From Clostridia bacterium (GTDB taxonomy: Bacteria; Bacillota; Clostridia; Oscillospirales; Acutalibacteraceae): a stretch of DNA of 64,000 bases. The first letter of the stretch is position 1. Each line of letters starts with the position of its first letter. The notes below the pieces were generated by a model. It worked only from the letters and a program-made list of their open reading frames with translations. It was not told where the DNA came from and did no database searches. Shown in pieces: positions 52,083 to 60,902 of the stretch. The translations under genes and the position numbers were made by a program. The DNA is taken from assembly GCA_017625435.1 (NCBI GenBank), contig JAGAKX010000013.1, positions 1 through 64,000 of the forward strand, written 5' to 3'.

Positions 52083-54101
52083 TTATTTATATCTGAACAG
52101 AAGCTTATGGCTTCTTGCATCCTTTTCGGAATTACCTATGTATGCAAAATAGTTTATGTCTTCTTTTGTAAAGCCGTTTTCACCGTAATATGCGAGAGCC
52201 TCTTTGCTAACAGACAGTTTAACCTCCGTTTCCTCGCCGGCAGAAAGATATACGCGCTTAAAGTCCTTTAACTCTCTTTCGGGACGGTCAACTGCGCTGT
52301 TTTCGTATCCCACATAAAGCTGTAAGGTCTCACTGCCCTCACGGCTGCCGATATTCTTCACATTCACGGAAAACTCAGCAGTTTCATCCGTAATTTTACT
52401 TAAAACGGGCTGTGAAATTTCAAAATCCGTATAGGAAAGACCGAAGCCGTAGGAATAGTCCTCTGCCTTTTTATCCTTATGAAGCTTTTTGTAGCCGTGA
52501 TAATAGCCGTATTCCTGTCCGAGACTCAGCCATTTTACCTGAGGGAAGTCCGAATCCTTTTTGCCTATAACAAAGGGGAGCTTTCCGCCGGGGTTCACCT
52601 TGCCGAAAATAATATCGGCTATGGCTGTACCGCCCTCCATTCCGGGATAGTAAGCAAAGAGGATTGAGTTTATGCTGTCGTGCCACTCGTTCATTCTTAC
52701 CATATTACCGCCCATAACAACGGCAACCGTGTTTTTATTAAGTGAACCTACTTCACGGAGCATTTCGGGTTCTTTTCTCTTAAGACCTAATTGCTTTCTG
52801 TCACCGCCGATGACCACGATATATTCGCCCTCGTCGGAGTGCTTCATACCGACAACACAAATTACCGCATCGGCTTTTTCTATTATATCTTTTTTAGCCT
52901 TTACGGCATTTGTGGGAACAAAATCAACCTTTATGTTCTTATAATTCTCTCTGAGAGCCTGCTCTACCGTTTTTATGTAAGGGGGGTGCACCTGGCTTGA
53001 GCCGTTGTCACCGATGTTTTCTTCCTTTGCGAGATTTCCCACAAGGGCAATTTTCTTTACGCTGTCAGGGTCAAGGGGCAGAAGCTTATTGTTGTTTTTA
53101 ATAAGGGTAATACTCTTTTCCGCAACCTCTTTTGAAAGAGCAATGTGCTCCTTGCAGGCGATAAGCTCCTTTGGATAGCTTCTCTCCCCTTTCGCATTTT
53201 CTGCAGCAAGAATGGTTCTTACAATTCTTACACTTGCCTCGTTTATCTGCTCAATTGTGATTTTACCCTTTTTAAGTGCTCTTTTTATGTTCCCGTAGGT
53301 GTATTTTCTTCTTATGTTCATTTCCACGTCAAGACCTGCATTCATACCTTTAGAGGTATTGTGAAGACCGAAGAAGAAGTCTGATACAACGAAACCGTCG
53401 AAATCCCACTCACCCTTTAAGACCTCACGCAGAAGGTACTTGTTTGCACCGTTGAAATGACCGAGATAGCGGTTATATGAGCTCATAACCGCACCTGCAC
53501 CGGCATCTATACACTCCTTGAAATGGCGGAAATAAATTTCTCTTTCCGTTCTCTTGTCTGCCGTGATATTCACCCAGAAACGGGAATTTTCCATACTGTT
53601 GAAGGCAAAATGCTTTATGCAGGCAATAACGCTTTCATCCTGCACACCCTTTACAAGAGCTGATGCCATTCTGCCTATATGCACGGAATCCTCACCGTAG
53701 GTCTCCTGGCTTCTGCCTCCGCCGGGATTATAGGGTACATTTATACATACTCCGCCGTAGAAATTACCGCCGTTTGCTCTTATTTCCTTTGCTATGGCAC
53801 CTCCTACCCTCTCTTCAAGCTCAGGGTCAAAGGTGGCTCCTCTTGCCATGGAAACGGGAAAGCAGGTGGAGTTTCCGCTTACACAGCCTCGGGGGCCGTC
53901 ACAGAAAAGCATCTGAGAAATGCCCAGTCTCTCATTTCCGCCGGCACCGTAAGGGAAGGAATTATATGAGCCGATCCCCATACTCTGATACCACTTACAA
54001 TGTCCTGCAAGAAGCACGACCTTTTCTTTAAGAGACATCTGACCAACAAGCTTTTCTGCTTCTTCGGTAAAAGAAAGTCTGTATTTTTTATCATTAAGCA
54101 T
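52083..54101 (-). CDS. Glycoside hydrolase family 3 beta-glucosidase-like
   Basis: The 672-residue cytosolic protein has a GH3 barrel (MSLKEKVVLLAG; GPRGCVSG; VACIKHFAFNSMEN-like IKHF), the nucleophile Asp in FVVSDFFFG, a GH3_C domain with VIGGDRKQL and YYPGMEGGTAIADI, and a fibronectin-III-like end (VNVKNIGSREGSETLQLYV). It releases glucose or related sugars from beta-glucosides. The start at 54101 follows GGGGAGGATTC. Divergent from malQ, with overlapping promoters. Confidence 0.92.
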   Translation of the reverse strand: MLNDKKYRLSFTEEAEKLVGQMSLKEKVVLLAGHCKWYQSMGIGSYNSFPYGAGGNERLGISQMLFCDGPRGCVSGNSTCFPVSMARGATFDPELEERVGGAIAKEIRANGGNFYGGVCINVPYNPGGGRSQETYGEDSVHIGRMASALVKGVQDESVIACIKHFAFNSMENSRFWVNITADKRTEREIYFRHFKECIDAGAGAVMSSYNRYLGHFNGANKYLLREVLKGEWDFDGFVVSDFFFGLHNTSKGMNAGLDVEMNIRRKYTYGNIKRALKKGKITIEQINEASVRIVRTILAAENAKGERSYPKELIACKEHIALSKEVAEKSITLIKNNNKLLPLDPDSVKKIALVGNLAKEENIGDNGSSQVHPPYIKTVEQALRENYKNIKVDFVPTNAVKAKKDIIEKADAVICVVGMKHSDEGEYIVVIGGDRKQLGLKRKEPEMLREVGSLNKNTVAVVMGGNMVRMNEWHDSINSILFAYYPGMEGGTAIADIIFGKVNPGGKLPFVIGKKDSDFPQVKWLSLGQEYGYYHGYKKLHKDKKAEDYSYGFGLSYTDFEISQPVLSKITDETAEFSVNVKNIGSREGSETLQLYVGYENSAVDRPERELKDFKRVYLSAGEETEVKLSVSKEALAYYGENGFTKEDINYFAYIGNSEKDARSHKLLFRYK

Positions 54102-54141
54102 AATGAATCCTCCCCGTGAATAATATTTTTGTATATATTTT

Positions 54142-54192
54142 ATAATACCAAGCAGAAAATATATTGTCAACAAAAACTATATGTGCTAAAAT
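54142..54192. promoter_or_regulatory. Divergent promoters sharing one -35 sequence (GH3 / malQ)
   Basis: Plus strand: TTGTCA (54164-54169), 17-nt spacer, TAAAAT (54187-54192). Minus strand: TTGACA (complement of 54165-54170), 17-nt spacer, TATTAT (complement of 54142-54147). The two -35 boxes overlap in TTGTCAA, so RNA polymerase can bind only in one direction at a time. Confidence 0.7.
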
Positions 54193-54227
54193 GAGTACAA
54201 TTACTTTTTCAGAAGGAAAATGATATT

Positions 54228-55745
54228 ATGCTAAAAAACAGAGCCTCGGGTGTGCTTATGCACATCTCATCTATCCCCTCCGACTACGGAATCGGAGTAT
54301 TTGACGAAAACTGCAGATATTTTGCAGATAAACTGCACGAAATGAACTTCGGATACTGGCAGGTGCTGCCCTTTAACCCCGTGGATAAGGCAAATTCCCC
54401 TTACTGCTCAGCCTCTGCCTTTGCGGGTAACATCCTTTTTATAGACCCTAAGAGCTTATATGAAGAGGGGCTTTGCACAAAGGAGCAGTATGAAGAAAAT
54501 ATATACACGGGCTCACCCTACACCGCAGACTATGAATTTGCACTTAAAAAGAGAATGAAGCTTCTTAAAACAGCTTTTTCCAACATTTCTCCCGAGACAG
54601 CGGAAAAGGTAAGAGAGTTTTCCGAAGAGAATTCCTGGCTTCCCGACTTTGCCCTTTTTATGGCACTTAAAGAGCTCCATAACGATGCCCCCTGGTGGGA
54701 GTGGGACGAAAAATACGCACACTACAAAAGTGCAAGAAGACTCAGAAGAAATTTTGAAAAAGAGTGCGCCTTCTTCAAATTCACTCAGTACGTTTTCTTT
54801 ACACAATGGAATAAAATAAAGACCTATGCAAATGAAAAAGGTATTGCAATTATAGGCGATATGCCCATTTATGTTGCTATGGACTCCTCAGACGTATGGG
54901 CAAACACCTCTCAGTTTTTAATTGACGAGGAAACGCTGAAGCCCAAGGCTGTTGCCGGCTGTCCTCCCGATTATTTCTCAGAGGACGGACAGCTGTGGGG
55001 CAATCCCCTTTATAATTGGGAGTATATGGAAAAGGACGGCTACAAGTGGTGGCTGAAGAGGATTGAACAGAGCTTCAAGACCTACGACTGTGTGAGAATT
55101 GACCATTTCAGAGCCTTTGCCTCCTACTGGGAAATTCCTGCCGACAGCAAAACCGCAAAAAACGGCAAATGGGTTGAGGGCCCCCGTATGAAGCTCTTTA
55201 ACAAGGTGAAAAAGACCTTCGGCGAGCTTCCCATAATTGCAGAGGACCTGGGTATTTTCGGCGAAGACGTTCCGAAGCTCCTTAATGACACGGGCTTTCC
55301 CGGAATGAAGGTTGTTCAGTTCGGCTTCGAGCCTGACGGTGATTCGCTTCATATGCCTCACAATGCTCCCATAAATTCCGTAAACTACTGTGGCACACAC
55401 GACAACAACACACTTCTCGGTTGGCTGTGGGAGGCAAGCGAAAAGGAACGCGCTTTTGCTCTGGAATACACAGGCTTTACGGGCAGCAACTGGGGTGACG
55501 GCGGCTATCAGTCACAGTCCTGCCGTAAAATAATTGAAGCCGTATGGAAGTCATCCTCCAACACGGCAATAATAGCATTTCAGGATATGTGCGGCTTCGG
55601 AAGCGATGCCCGTATGAATATCCCCGGAGTGCCCGAGAAAAACTGGCGCTACCGCACCACAAAAGAAACAATTGATAATGTAGATACGGAGTACTTCAGG
55701 AAGATTAATTCTCTTTACAGAAGAACCTACCCCGTTTTCAGATAA
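54228..55745 (+). CDS. malQ: 4-alpha-glucanotransferase (amylomaltase)
   Basis: The 505-residue GH77 protein has GYWQVLPFNPVDKANSPYCS near the start, the nucleophile Asp in VRIDHFRAF, acid/base Glu in IAEDLGIFG and the stabilising Asp in GTHDNNTLLGW. It shuffles alpha-1,4-glucan segments in maltodextrin/glycogen metabolism. The ATG follows AGAAGGAAAATG. Good length for the family. Confidence 0.97.
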   Translation: MLKNRASGVLMHISSIPSDYGIGVFDENCRYFADKLHEMNFGYWQVLPFNPVDKANSPYCSASAFAGNILFIDPKSLYEEGLCTKEQYEENIYTGSPYTADYEFALKKRMKLLKTAFSNISPETAEKVREFSEENSWLPDFALFMALKELHNDAPWWEWDEKYAHYKSARRLRRNFEKECAFFKFTQYVFFTQWNKIKTYANEKGIAIIGDMPIYVAMDSSDVWANTSQFLIDEETLKPKAVAGCPPDYFSEDGQLWGNPLYNWEYMEKDGYKWWLKRIEQSFKTYDCVRIDHFRAFASYWEIPADSKTAKNGKWVEGPRMKLFNKVKKTFGELPIIAEDLGIFGEDVPKLLNDTGFPGMKVVQFGFEPDGDSLHMPHNAPINSVNYCGTHDNNTLLGWLWEASEKERAFALEYTGFTGSNWGDGGYQSQSCRKIIEAVWKSSSNTAIIAFQDMCGFGSDARMNIPGVPEKNWRYRTTKETIDNVDTEYFRKINSLYRRTYPVFR

Positions 55746-55774
55746 AAAAAGCCGCTTAATGCGGCTCTTTTTTA
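55745..55774. terminator. Bidirectional terminator between malQ and cca
   Basis: AAAAAAAGCCGC, TTAAT, GCGGCTCTTTTTT form a stem flanked by A and T runs; it overlaps the last codons of the convergent cca gene. Confidence 0.85.
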
Positions 55775-57105
55775 TTGATTTTTCGCGCAAATGCCAGGGT
55801 CTGCTTCAGTGTACTCTCTTTGGAAACACCTGCAAGACGAAGCTTATGCGCATAGTCTAAAATTTCCGAAAAGCTTTTGCCGGGAGTAAGCCCTGCTTCA
55901 ATCAAGTCCTTCCCCTGCACAAAGGGACGGGACATTGTTTCATTGAAAATTTCAAGCTTCTGCAAAAGAATTTTTTCAATATCTTCATTTCTCTCTCCCT
56001 CGTCGCTGAGAGCAAGGCAGATAAGGTCAAAGGGACAAATACTGTCATCAAAAAGCTTATTGAATGACTTCTGTGATGAGCCTGCCCTTGCCATAACACC
56101 GGGCTTCATGTGGTAAAGGGACATATTGAGCACGTAATTTATAACACTCTTGTCCCCCGTAATACGGTTAAGAAAGTCCTTTACAACGGGCATTCCGAGG
56201 CTCTCGTGGCCATAGGCGTGAATAACACCGTCAATTTCCTTTGTAGCCTCAATTTTTCCTAAATCGTGGCAGAGTGCCGACATCATAAAGGAGAACGGCC
56301 GGGACACCCTGTCTCTGAAAGAAACGGCACGGTCAAGCACCTGCATAGTGTGTACCCACACGTCCCCCTCGGGGTGAAAGGCAGGATTCTGAGGAAGATT
56401 TATGAGCCTTTTGAGCTCCGGAAACCAGAAATCAAGTCCGTTTACGTCTCTTAATACCTCAAAGAACACCGAAGGCCTTTCCGATTTCAGGAGAGCCTTT
56501 TTCATTTCCCCTTCAATCCTCTCCTTTGACAGAGACGACAAATCTATAGTCTTGCAAAGCTCCTTAGTGCCTTCATATACGGAAAAGCCGAAGCGTGCGG
56601 AAAACTGAGCAAGGCGAAGCACTCTTAAGGGGTCCTCGGGAAAGCTTTCATCCGTCACGTGGCGAAGCACCTTGCTTTTAAGGTCGGTGAGCCCCCCGAA
56701 ATTATCAATAATTTCTCCCGTCAGCACGTCCTCCATAAGAGCATTTACGGTAAAATCCCTTCTTGCGGCAGCTTTTTCTACACCTATAAAGGGGTCAACG
56801 GACACGTCAAAAGCACGGTGTCCCCTACCCGTAACGGTCTCCTTTCTGGGCATAGCTATATCAATATCCGTGCCCTTAAGAGAAAAAATGCCGAAGCTCT
56901 CTCCCATTTCAAGAACCGTACCCTCTGAGGAAACAATCTCTCTTAATTTGTCGGGGAAAATCCCGTGTATCTCAACGTCAATATCCTTTGTAGGCAAACC
57001 TAAAAGGCGGTCTCTTACAAAACCGCCTACATAATATGCCCTGCCGCCGTTTTCTTCGGCCTTACGGGCTATTTCTTTTACTTTTTTTTCATCGGATGCC
57101 TTCAT
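55756..57105 (-). CDS. cca: CCA tRNA nucleotidyltransferase with HD domain
   Basis: This 449-residue protein has the poly(A) polymerase head (YYVGGFVRDRLLG and DIDVEIHG with DxD metal ligands), RRDFTVNALMED, RNA-binding helices and an HD domain (CHDLGKIEATK). It adds or repairs the 3' CCA of tRNAs; the HD part may hydrolyse 2',3'-cyclic phosphates. Its ATG lies 17 nt inside coaX's end, so the two are translationally coupled. Confidence 0.93.
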   Translation of the reverse strand: MKASDEKKVKEIARKAEENGGRAYYVGGFVRDRLLGLPTKDIDVEIHGIFPDKLREIVSSEGTVLEMGESFGIFSLKGTDIDIAMPRKETVTGRGHRAFDVSVDPFIGVEKAAARRDFTVNALMEDVLTGEIIDNFGGLTDLKSKVLRHVTDESFPEDPLRVLRLAQFSARFGFSVYEGTKELCKTIDLSSLSKERIEGEMKKALLKSERPSVFFEVLRDVNGLDFWFPELKRLINLPQNPAFHPEGDVWVHTMQVLDRAVSFRDRVSRPFSFMMSALCHDLGKIEATKEIDGVIHAYGHESLGMPVVKDFLNRITGDKSVINYVLNMSLYHMKPGVMARAGSSQKSFNKLFDDSICPFDLICLALSDEGERNEDIEKILLQKLEIFNETMSRPFVQGKDLIEAGLTPGKSFSEILDYAHKLRLAGVSKESTLKQTLAFARKINKKEPH

Positions 57106-57856
57106 CGTTCAGCTTCTTTTCATACAGAATCTTAAGACCTTTAAGCAAAAGGTGCTCGTCGAAAATCACCCTTCTTCTGCACTGGGGAAGAATGAATTTT
57201 GCGGCACCGCCCGTCACAACTGCGGTAACCTTTTCGCCCAAAAGCTCTTCAACACGGGAAATTACACCTTCAAGAGCAAATGCGCCCGAATATATAACAC
57301 CGTTATTTATTGAAGATACCGTATCCTGCCCCAAAAGGGAATTGGGCTGTGAGGGATTTATTCCCGGAAGAAGTGCAGTTCCCGAGGAAAGGGCATTTAT
57401 TGAAAGCCCCAGTCCCGGCATAATCATTCCGCCTATAAAGACACCGTCCTTATTGAGAACGGAAACGGTATTTGCAGTACCCATATCGAAAATAACGGCA
57501 GGGGTGCCGTAAAGTGCTTTTACTGCTGTCATATCGGCGATTCTGTCATTTCCGAGCTTTCTTCTGTCATAGCCCGATATCCGCAGACCGTCATTGAATT
57601 CGGAATCAATTACGGCAATTTCACCCTTTACAAATTCAGAAAGTGCTTCCTTTACCATAGAAGCGAGCACGGGAACTACGGAGCAGAGCACCGCACCGTT
57701 TATTTCTTCCGTGATGTCGCTTTTAAGAACAGAAAGAAATTCGGAAGAGTTATGAAAGCGGCTGTCCGGATAGTTTTTAATAAAAGCGGGGGTATCCCCG
57801 TCGGAAAAGCCTGCAACACAGATGTTTGTGTTTCCTATGTCAACGGCAAGAATCAT
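57089..57856 (-). CDS. coaX: Type III pantothenate kinase
   Basis: The 255-residue protein has the ASKHA phosphate loop DIGNTNICVAGF, then ISGYDRRKLGNDRIADMTA and FDMGTANTVSVLN, and GGMIMPGLGLS. It phosphorylates pantothenate, first step to coenzyme A. Its start overlaps the end of the transporter gene (ATGA), and coaBC lies divergent at 58785, so this is a vitamin B5/CoA group. Confidence 0.96.
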   Translation of the reverse strand: MILAVDIGNTNICVAGFSDGDTPAFIKNYPDSRFHNSSEFLSVLKSDITEEINGAVLCSVVPVLASMVKEALSEFVKGEIAVIDSEFNDGLRISGYDRRKLGNDRIADMTAVKALYGTPAVIFDMGTANTVSVLNKDGVFIGGMIMPGLGLSINALSSGTALLPGINPSQPNSLLGQDTVSSINNGVIYSGAFALEGVISRVEELLGEKVTAVVTGGAAKFILPQCRRRVIFDEHLLLKGLKILYEKKLNDEGIR

Positions 57857-58533
57857 TTACCGTCACTCCTCATATTAAGTCTTGTCATAACCTTTTCGAG
57901 GGCAAGGCATACGGGTGTTACTATAACTGCGGCAGCAACAGCCTCAGGCACACCGTTTGTACCGACAATTCCGAGAATTACGGAAAGCACCGTTTCAACG
58001 GGAATGGCATTTGCCGCGGCATAGGGCTCCTTGAAGAAAAGATAAATCATACCCATAACAAGTATTGTATTGGTAAACGCACCCACAACGGCTGCTATAG
58101 TTGTTGCAACAGAACGGATTGCCTTGTTTTTCTTTCCTGTAAGCTTATGCACAACAGCTTCAATACCCTTTACGGTAAAATAAGGGGTAATACCTACGAG
58201 TATTCTCGGAACAAAGCAGATTACTATTGCGAGAATACTTCCCTTTCCCACACCGGGAAGGGGGATAAAAGGAGAAAATGCAAAGGAAAGAAGACTGGGT
58301 GCCGTGGTGTTCTTTATAATGCTTGTAAGCCCGAAAACAAAGCCTAAAAAACCGCCTTTTTTCGGTCCTAAAACAACAGAACCGATAATAACGGGCACGT
58401 GCAGTATTGTAGCCTTTATTATCGGAAGATCAATAAGTCCGAAGGGAGTAAAGGCTAAAAGCAATACTATTGCCGTAAAGAGGGCTAAAATAACCTGATC
58501 CTTTACTTTTTCGTTTCTTTTTTTATTTTTCAT
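57853..58533 (-). CDS. ECF transporter S component, probably pantothenate (PanT-like)
   Basis: This 226-residue membrane protein has six helices and the ECF-S hallmark N-terminal region (ILALFTAIVLLLAF), HVPVIIGSVVLGPKKGGFLG and a GTNGVPEAVAA loop. Binding of pantothenate is inferred from its overlap with coaX and from coaBC across the intergenic region; the fold alone does not fix the vitamin. I use the ATG at 58533, after AGGAGG; an in-frame TTG at 58569 has no such site. The shared ECF energising module is not in the window. Confidence 0.85.
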   Translation of the reverse strand: MKNKKRNEKVKDQVILALFTAIVLLLAFTPFGLIDLPIIKATILHVPVIIGSVVLGPKKGGFLGFVFGLTSIIKNTTAPSLLSFAFSPFIPLPGVGKGSILAIVICFVPRILVGITPYFTVKGIEAVVHKLTGKKNKAIRSVATTIAAVVGAFTNTILVMGMIYLFFKEPYAAANAIPVETVLSVILGIVGTNGVPEAVAAAVIVTPVCLALEKVMTRLNMRSDGK

Positions 58534-58655
58534 ATTCTGAGCCTCCTGCTGCTGTTCATAATGATACAACGCATTTACGGAAATAACGGAAGCAACAGCT
58601 CCTGTGCCTGATATCCCTGAGGGTACATCGGCTGAACCGCATACTATCCGCTTAT

Positions 58656-58684
58656 ATTATATATACTGCATAATAAAATTGCAA
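58656..58684 (-). promoter_or_regulatory. Promoter of the PanT-like / coaX / cca operon
   Basis: Minus-strand TTGCAA (58679-58684), a 17-nt spacer and TATAAT (58656-58661). It leaves a leader of about 115 nt before the start at 58533. The leader holds short pairings (GCTGTT with AACAGC close to the AGGAGG) but no recognised riboswitch. Confidence 0.65.
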
Positions 58685-58723
58685 GTTTTTTATGCAGTTT
58701 TCAGGTCTATTTTCCGCAAAGTA

Positions 58724-58752
58724 TTTACAAACACGGAAAATATCTGTATAAT
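58724..58752 (+). promoter_or_regulatory. Promoter of coaBC
   Basis: TTTACA (58724-58729), a 17-nt spacer and TATAAT (58747-58752), 32 bp before the start codon. It is divergent from the promoter at 58656-58684. Confidence 0.7.
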
Positions 58753-58784
58753 TTTCTCAGAAATAACTTACGGGAGAGATTTTT

Positions 58785-59981
58785 ATGCTTAAAGAAAAAA
58801 CCGTAATACTTGGAATAACGGGCGGTATTGCCTGCTACAAGGCAGCAGAGCTTACCTCTCTTTTGGTGAAGCAGCACGCCGATGTAAATGTTATTATGAC
58901 AAAGGGTGCCATGGAATTTATGTCCCCCCTTACATTTGAGGCACTTACGGGAAACAAGGTGCACACGGATATCTTTGACAGGGATTCGGGCACGGAAATT
59001 CCCCACATTTCTCTTTCCGGAAAGGCGGATGCTCTGATTATTGCACCTGCAACGGCAAATGTAATTGCAAAGCTTGCACACGGAATTGCCGATGATATGC
59101 TCACTTCCTGTGTCCTTGCCGCTCAGTGTCCGAAAATCATTGCTCCTGCAATGAATACAAGAATGTATGAAAATCCCGTAACCTGTGATAATATTGAAAT
59201 ACTGAAAAAATACGGCTGGAAGGTAATTACTCCCGATTCCGGCAGACTTGCCTGCGGAGATACGGGAAAGGGCAAGCTTCCCTCCCCCGAAAAATTACTT
59301 GAAAGCGTTATAAATGAAATTGCCTTCGAAAAGGATATGAAGGGACTCCGCGTACTCGTAACCGCAGGAGCCACAAAGGAAGCACTTGACCCCGTAAGAT
59401 ATATAACAAATCACTCCACAGGAAAAATGGGCTATGCACTTGCAAAGAATGCCTCAAGAAGAGGAGCCGAGGTAATTCTCGTTACGGGAGCCGAAAATCT
59501 TCCCGACCCCGAAGCCGTAAATACCGTGCACATAAAAAGTGCAAAGGATATGTTCGAAGCAGTAAAGAAATATTCCGATGCCGATATCATTGTAAAGGCT
59601 GCCGCTGTTGCGGATTACAGACCCGTAAGCATAGCAGAGGATAAAATCAAGAAAAGCGAAAGCGACACCGCAATCCCTCTTGAAAGAACTGACGATATCC
59701 TGAAATATCTCGGTGAAAACAAAAAAGACGGACAGCTTCTCTGCGGATTTTCAATGGAAACAAAGGACCTTCTCGAAAATTCAAGAAAAAAGCTTGCGAA
59801 GAAAAATCTTGATATGATATGCGCAAACAATCTCAAAGTTGAGGGAGCAGGCTTCGGCACGGAAACCAATGTTATCACAATAATAACAAACGACGGGGAA
59901 ACTCAGTTGCCCCTTATGTCAAAGGATGAAGCGGCAAAGGAGATTTTTACAAAAATTCTCCAAATGCGCAGCAAATCATAA
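58785..59981 (+). CDS. coaBC: Bifunctional phosphopantothenoylcysteine decarboxylase / synthetase
   Basis: This 398-residue fusion has the flavin-binding CoaC half (GITGGIACYKAAEL; H in PHISLSGKADA; PATANVIAKLAHG; PAMNTRMYENP; C in LACGDTGKGK) and the CoaB half from about 185 (LVTAGATKEALDPVRYITN, STGKMGYALA). It converts phosphopantothenate and cysteine to phosphopantetheine. A terminator follows at 60008. Confidence 0.97.
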   Translation: MLKEKTVILGITGGIACYKAAELTSLLVKQHADVNVIMTKGAMEFMSPLTFEALTGNKVHTDIFDRDSGTEIPHISLSGKADALIIAPATANVIAKLAHGIADDMLTSCVLAAQCPKIIAPAMNTRMYENPVTCDNIEILKKYGWKVITPDSGRLACGDTGKGKLPSPEKLLESVINEIAFEKDMKGLRVLVTAGATKEALDPVRYITNHSTGKMGYALAKNASRRGAEVILVTGAENLPDPEAVNTVHIKSAKDMFEAVKKYSDADIIVKAAAVADYRPVSIAEDKIKKSESDTAIPLERTDDILKYLGENKKDGQLLCGFSMETKDLLENSRKKLAKKNLDMICANNLKVEGAGFGTETNVITIITNDGETQLPLMSKDEAAKEIFTKILQMRSKS

Positions 59982-60007
59982 ATCCCATAAGCAACAGACA
60001 ATATTAA

Positions 60008-60042
60008 AGGGGTACCGACCGTAATTGGCAGGTACCTCTTTT
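60008..60042 (+). terminator. Terminator after coaBC
   Basis: AGGGGTACC (60008-60016) pairs with GGTACCTCT (60031-60039) with one wobble, followed by TTT and GTTGT. The rest of the 248-bp gap to the TetR gene holds its promoter and direct repeats. Confidence 0.75.
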
Positions 60043-60143
60043 GTTGTCACGGTTTTCAGAAAAACAGTCATTTTTTATGCTTTTTGTACGAAAAAAGGGC
60101 TCTTTTTTTTATACTGCTTCTCCGTAATTTTACACAATATCCG

Positions 60144-60215
60144 TTGATTTTGGCTTTTTTGTCTGATAAAATACACCTATAGCCTGATATCATACAGCTG
60201 TTTGATATCATACAG
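60144..60215 (+). promoter_or_regulatory. Promoter and repeated operator-like sites upstream of the TetR gene
   Basis: -35 TTGATT (60144-60149), a 17-nt spacer, -10 TAAAAT (60167-60172). Two perfect direct copies of TGATATCATACAG follow at 60185 and 60203 (18-bp period), each including the palindrome TGATATCA. They lie just downstream of the -10, where a bound TetR dimer would block transcription. Confidence 0.7.
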
Positions 60216-60229
60216 GAGGTATCATAACT

Positions 60230-60826
60230 ATGGGAGAATCCAAGGTAAAAAGATCTGAGGACAGGCGAGTAAAAAGAACTAAAAGAGTTCTCAGAGAGTG
60301 CCTTTTTGAATTACTTGAAAACTCAACTATAGACGAAATAACCGTAAAGGAGCTGACGGAAAAAGCCGATGTGAACCGCTCCACCTTCTATTTTTACTAC
60401 AAGGATATCAACGATATGATGATGCAGATTCAAAGCGAGATCTTTGAGGTTTTTGAAGAAAGCGTAATCGCTCCGCAGGCAAGCTTTATTACTGTTGAGG
60501 ATTTTACAAACTATCTTCTTCGTTTTCTTAAGTTCTGCAAGGAATACGAGGATATCTGTAAGTTTGTTGTGAGCAACGACCCTAACAACTTCCTTTCAAA
60601 GAAAATACAGAAGACACTTCTTGAACACGTGCCGGATTCCCATAAGGTATTCCCCCCGGAGGACCCTCGGCGTTATCTTACCTGCTTTGCTGTATCTGCA
60701 ATGTGGGAAACCGTGCTTCTGTGGATGTATGACGGGATGACCGTGCCTGCTGAAGAACTGGCAAACTTTCTTGCACAGGCTTATTTCTACGGCGGAAGAA
60801 CAGTTCTCGGTCTTTCGGGTAAATAA
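60230..60826 (+). CDS. TetR-family transcriptional regulator
   Basis: This 198-residue protein has the TetR HTH (RVLRECLFELLENSTIDEIT, VKELTEKADVNRSTFYFYYKD) and a helical ligand domain (about 75-198) of the TetR_C type seen in Clostridia. It is likely autoregulated through the repeats upstream. AGGAGGTATCATAACT precedes the ATG. The neighbouring GLUG gene is a possible target, but nothing proves it. Confidence 0.9.
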   Translation: MGESKVKRSEDRRVKRTKRVLRECLFELLENSTIDEITVKELTEKADVNRSTFYFYYKDINDMMMQIQSEIFEVFEESVIAPQASFITVEDFTNYLLRFLKFCKEYEDICKFVVSNDPNNFLSKKIQKTLLEHVPDSHKVFPPEDPRRYLTCFAVSAMWETVLLWMYDGMTVPAEELANFLAQAYFYGGRTVLGLSGK

Positions 60827-60902
60827 ATTCCTCTTGCACTATAAAACTTTTTATTGTATAATTATTCTGAATAAATTTTGTATCTCTTACGGAGGGATAA
60901 AT

